Shown: piece after piece, positions 61,642 through 64,000 of the stretch
How positions within the stretch are numbered: position 1 is the first letter of the stretch
Layout: every line of letters starts with the position of its first letter
Origin: Actinoplanes subtropicus
GTDB lineage: Bacteria > Actinomycetota > Actinomycetes > Mycobacteriales > Micromonosporaceae
Assembly (NCBI RefSeq): GCF_000721705.1
Contig: NZ_JOJL01000010.1
Span: 62,001 to 126,000 of the forward strand
DNA: 64,000 nucleotides
Reading direction: 5' to 3'
Program-made: the position numbers and the translations under genes
The notes under the pieces: model-generated
Seen by the model: the letters and a program-made list of their open reading frames with translations, nothing else
Database searches by the model: none
Told to the model about the DNA's origin: nothing

Positions 61642-62610
61642 GTGCAGCAGATCAGCCTCGCGCCGGTCGACGGCGTGCACATCACGACCCTGATGGACAA
61701 CTCGTCGGACGCGCTCCTGCCCGACGAGGGCCTCGTCCGCCGCTGGGGACTTGCCGGCTCGGCGAGCCCGCTCGCGGTGCTGCCGGCCGAGCTCGCCGAG
61801 GAGAAGCAGTCCTTCGACTTCCTCCGCGCCGAGCACGGGTTCTCGGCCATGGTGGAGGTCGGCGGCCGCCGCATCCTGTTCGACACCGGCATCTCGGCCG
61901 AGGGCGTGGTGAGCAATCTCGATCGGCTGGCGATCCGGCCGGAGACGTTCGAGACGATCGTGTTCAGCCACGGGCACTTCGACCACGTGATGGGGCTCAA
62001 CGGGCTCGCCGCCCGGCTCGGCCCCACCCGTCTGCCGGTCTTCCTGCATCCCGACTTCTGGCTGCGGCGCCGGCTCGTGCTGCCGGACCGCACGCTCGAC
62101 TTCCCGACGCCGAGCCGGTCGGCGATCGAGGGCGCCGGCTTCACCGTGGTCGAGGAGCGACAGCCGTCGTTCCTGCTCGACGACGCGATCCTGGTGACCG
62201 GCGAGGTCGACCGCACCACGCCGTTCGAGACCGGCATGCCGCCCGGTCACCAGGCGTTCCGCGACGGCGCCTGGGAGCCCGACCGGGCCGTGCACGACGA
62301 CCAGGCGATCGTCCTGAACGTTCGCGATCGGGGCCTGGTCATCCTGACCGGTTGCGGGCATTCCGGGATCATCAACATCATCCGGTACGCCAAGCGGCTC
62401 ACCGGCGTCGACCGGCTCTACGCGGTGCTCGGCGGCCTCCACCTGCAGTACGGCCAGATCGTCACCGACACGGTCGCCGCCATGGTCGAGGAGGCGCCGT
62501 CCGTGCTGGTCCCGGCGCACTGCACCTCGTGGAAGGCGCAGCAGGCTCTCGCGGCGGCCCTGCCCGACGCGTTCCGCCCGAACGGGGTCGGCAGCCGCTT
62601 CGAGCTGTGA
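61642..62610 (+). CDS. MBL-fold metallo-hydrolase (COG1237-like)
   Basis: The protein has 322 residues from a GTG. Metal motif FSHGHFDHVMGL is at ~110, with FDTGISAEGV before it. ILTGCGHSGIINIIRYAKRL (~238) and the C-terminal VPAHCTSWKAQQAL match the group related to dihydropterin ribofuranosylaminobenzene phosphate synthase. Start 22 nt after the oxidoreductase. The substrate is unknown. Confidence 0.9.
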   Translation: MQQISLAPVDGVHITTLMDNSSDALLPDEGLVRRWGLAGSASPLAVLPAELAEEKQSFDFLRAEHGFSAMVEVGGRRILFDTGISAEGVVSNLDRLAIRPETFETIVFSHGHFDHVMGLNGLAARLGPTRLPVFLHPDFWLRRRLVLPDRTLDFPTPSRSAIEGAGFTVVEERQPSFLLDDAILVTGEVDRTTPFETGMPPGHQAFRDGAWEPDRAVHDDQAIVLNVRDRGLVILTGCGHSGIINIIRYAKRLTGVDRLYAVLGGLHLQYGQIVTDTVAAMVEEAPSVLVPAHCTSWKAQQALAAALPDAFRPNGVGSRFEL

Positions 62611-62619
62611 CGGCGCCCA

Positions 62620-62654
62620 GCCGATCACCACAAAACCGATCAGATGTGATCGGC
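62620..62654. terminator. Bidirectional hairpin between convergent genes
   Basis: GCCGATCAC and GTGATCGGC are perfect 9-bp arms with a 17-nt spacer. It lies just after the MBL stop; its right arm overlaps the last codons of the minus-strand gene. Confidence 0.65.
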
Positions 62655-63545
62655 GACCACCGAGCCCAGCGCGGCGGGGGCGCTCACGTCGTACCGCAGC
62701 TTGGCGGTTTGCCAACCGGTGGCCGTGAGCGTCGTGCGGAGCTTGACCTGCCGGTGGGTCCTGCCGTCGACGACGGCGCTCTGCGCTCCCCCGTCGAGCC
62801 GCAACCGGACCGGCACGACGCCGACGGTCGACACCTTGAGCGCTCGCTGCGGAGCGGAGACGGTCACCTTCCCGGTCGCCCGCGGGCGCGGCAGGGTCAG
62901 CTCGGTACGGGCCGACGCGCCGGTCAACTCGATCGCGGCCAGACCGCCGGCGCGCATGTCGACCGTCTGATCGGCGGAGGCCGCGGCCAGGCGTACGGTC
63001 CAGGAAACCTTCGCGCTCAGCCGGATCTCCACGCCGGTCCTGGCGAGCGCGAGCCGCGGTCCGCGCGGCGAGTCGGTGATCCGGGGCGCCTCGCTCACGC
63101 CGATCGGCACGATGCTGTAGAGCAGACCGCCGAGGTCGGCGCTCGCGACGTGCACCGCCGTGGCCTCCCCGGTCACCTCGAAGACCAGCGCCTTCGCGGC
63201 GCCCAGCGGCGCGGTCACCGGGACGGCCAGGGCGACCGGCGCCGGCACGTCCGACGGCACCACCGCGGCCTGCGCGGTCGCGCCCCGGGAGACCGGCTGG
63301 AACGCCTCCGCCTGCCCGAGCACCACGCCGATCGTGAGCGCGACCAGCACGGCCGTGAACGCCCACAACCGCCACGGCCGGCGGGGCGTCTGCTCATAAA
63401 CGATCACAGCCCGGGCGGCAATCCGCTGCGGGACCGACGGCAGGATGACTTTCAGCTTCTGCGTCGGCTCGTCGATGACCGGCGGCGGCACCACGAGGTC
63501 GGGCGGAGCCTCGGGCCCGGTACGGGAGAGGAGTCTGTCGAGCAT
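62640..63545 (-). CDS. Single-span membrane protein, unknown
   Basis: The protein has 301 residues from the ATG at 63545 with a GGGG ribosome site. A Pro-rich cytoplasmic N-terminus (~1-55) is followed by one helix (~60-80, LWAFTAVLVALTIGVVLG) and a beta-rich Ala/Val/Thr external region (~85-300) without Cys. RAVIVYEQTPRRPW precedes the helix. No family is recognised. Confidence 0.72.
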   Translation of the reverse strand: MLDRLLSRTGPEAPPDLVVPPPVIDEPTQKLKVILPSVPQRIAARAVIVYEQTPRRPWRLWAFTAVLVALTIGVVLGQAEAFQPVSRGATAQAAVVPSDVPAPVALAVPVTAPLGAAKALVFEVTGEATAVHVASADLGGLLYSIVPIGVSEAPRITDSPRGPRLALARTGVEIRLSAKVSWTVRLAAASADQTVDMRAGGLAAIELTGASARTELTLPRPRATGKVTVSAPQRALKVSTVGVVPVRLRLDGGAQSAVVDGRTHRQVKLRTTLTATGWQTAKLRYDVSAPAALGSVVADHI

Positions 63546-63712
63546 GGTGGGCACCCCTTTCCCGGGGTGATACGGCCCACGCAACCAAAAGGATCGATGG
63601 AACCCGCAGTGTCCGCACGGCAAAACCGGATGGTCGGCCAGGGCCCGATCATCTGCCCGGTGGAGGACCGTGCACGCGGCGCGGGGTTAGCGTCGCACGA
63701 CGTGATTCCCCG

Positions 63713-63758
63713 GGCGGCGCCGCGTCCCGGGCGTGCGGGACCAGGACGCGACGCCGCC
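63713..63758 (-). terminator. Terminator of the right-edge gene
   Basis: GGCGGCG pairs with CGCCGCC and inner GCGTCC pairs with GGACGC, with a small bulge and a 16-nt loop. It lies just downstream of the minus-strand gene that ends at 63767. Confidence 0.65.
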
Positions 63759-63766
63759 CACCACCT

Positions 63767-64000
63767 TCAGTGCCGCCACCAGCGCTTTTTCTTCTTCGGC
63801 GGAGCGGGCTCCTCGTCCTCGGCGGCGGCCAGCACCGATTCGGCCGCCGACCGATCGCCGGCCGTGCAGCCGGGCGTGATCAGCATCAGCCGGGCGAGCG
63901 ATTCCCCGATCGTCACCAGCCGGGGCGCGGCCATCGCCGCGTCGAGCCGGGCCCGCACCAGCGCGCGCACCTCGGCCCGCTGTTCCGGCTCCCGGTGGGC
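63767..64000 (-). CDS. Hypothetical protein, C-terminal part (5' end outside window)
   Basis: The frame is open to the right edge, so at least 77 residues of a longer protein are seen; an internal GTG lies at 63970. It reads AEVRALVRARLDAAMAAPRL then VTIGESLARLMLITPGCTAG, an acidic AAAEDEEPAP linker, and ends KKKKRWWRH. The basic-aromatic tail could bind membrane or nucleic acid. No family is recognised. Confidence 0.6.
   Translation of the reverse strand, partial: AHREPEQRAEVRALVRARLDAAMAAPRLVTIGESLARLMLITPGCTAGDRSAAESVLAAAEDEEPAPPKKKKRWWRH

Noticed and set aside
60751..63375. 874-residue minus-strand open frame
   Set aside because: It spans three genes with clear families or membrane segments on other frames and has no motif of its own.

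Overview
The window is GC-rich actinobacterial chromosome. Third codon positions are strongly G/C, GTG and occasional TTG starts are common, and many neighbouring genes overlap by 4 nt or are nearly contiguous. HelR with its rifamycin-associated element, a DivIVA paralogue, an LCP ligase, PadR/permease-prefix and DUF1501/DUF1800 pairs, and LacI-style sugar operators fit a filamentous actinomycete. Micromonosporaceae (Actinoplanes-like) is my best guess, by inference only. I saw no rRNA, tRNA, CRISPR array, intact insertion sequence or prophage.

Layout. 1-5.4 kb: 3' part of a DUF5682 / VWA / SWIM operon. 5.5-13.5 kb: membrane protein, LysR with a divergent D-amino-acid oxidase, crotonase-fold protein, autoregulated MarR with an F420-reductase-like partner, trpC, def and a CtaG-like membrane protein. 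13.5-17.2 kb: TetR, the first 16-bp tandem array, a small conserved protein, and helR behind an RAE. 17.2-21.9 kb: secreted PL11 rhamnogalacturonan lyase under a LacI-type operator, DedA, secreted esterase, PIG-L hydrolase. 21.9-28.2 kb: metallo-hydrolase, PAS-GGDEF cyclase, lipoprotein deacetylase, cupin, a scar joining two truncated genes (LacI and LigM-like), and purU. 28.3-36.4 kb: large membrane-anchored STAND NTPase with a WD40-type region, LCP ligase, DUF1501/DUF1800 pair. 36.5-46 kb: methyltransferase, PadR operon, and a divergent acyl-CoA dehydrogenase / AtuA-like / acyl-CoA carboxylase / TetR cluster around a 26-bp palindrome. 46-51.7 kb: lipoprotein, DivIVA paralogue ending in a 58-bp perfect palindrome, then secreted aldose 1-epimerase and a complete sugar ABC importer. 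51.7-64 kb: broken Rpn-type nuclease, VOC protein, GNAT, the RtcB2-PrfH pair, hydrolase, epimerase, a phosphotransferase with two compensating frameshifts, AbfB-domain protein, the second 16-bp array abutting an N-terminally clipped FAD oxidoreductase, and hypothetical proteins.

How the genes work together. The PL11 lyase, epimerase and ABC importer form a pectin/plant-sugar theme. Their promoters carry LacI-type operators, but the only lacI in the window is a fragment, so the regulator must act from elsewhere. HelR-RAE (transcription) and RtcB2-PrfH (translation) are two antibiotic/toxin damage-response modules. The most unusual structural element is a 16-bp repeat with a GCGAG-ATA-CTCGC core, present as 6-unit and 9-unit arrays about 46 kb apart plus a probable degenerate copy. 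The second array appears to have replaced the first codons of an oxidoreductase. Frameshifts at ~52.6, ~58.7 and ~59.5 kb and the fusion scar at ~27.0 kb show local gene decay. All functions are read from sequence and family knowledge; no database search was run.
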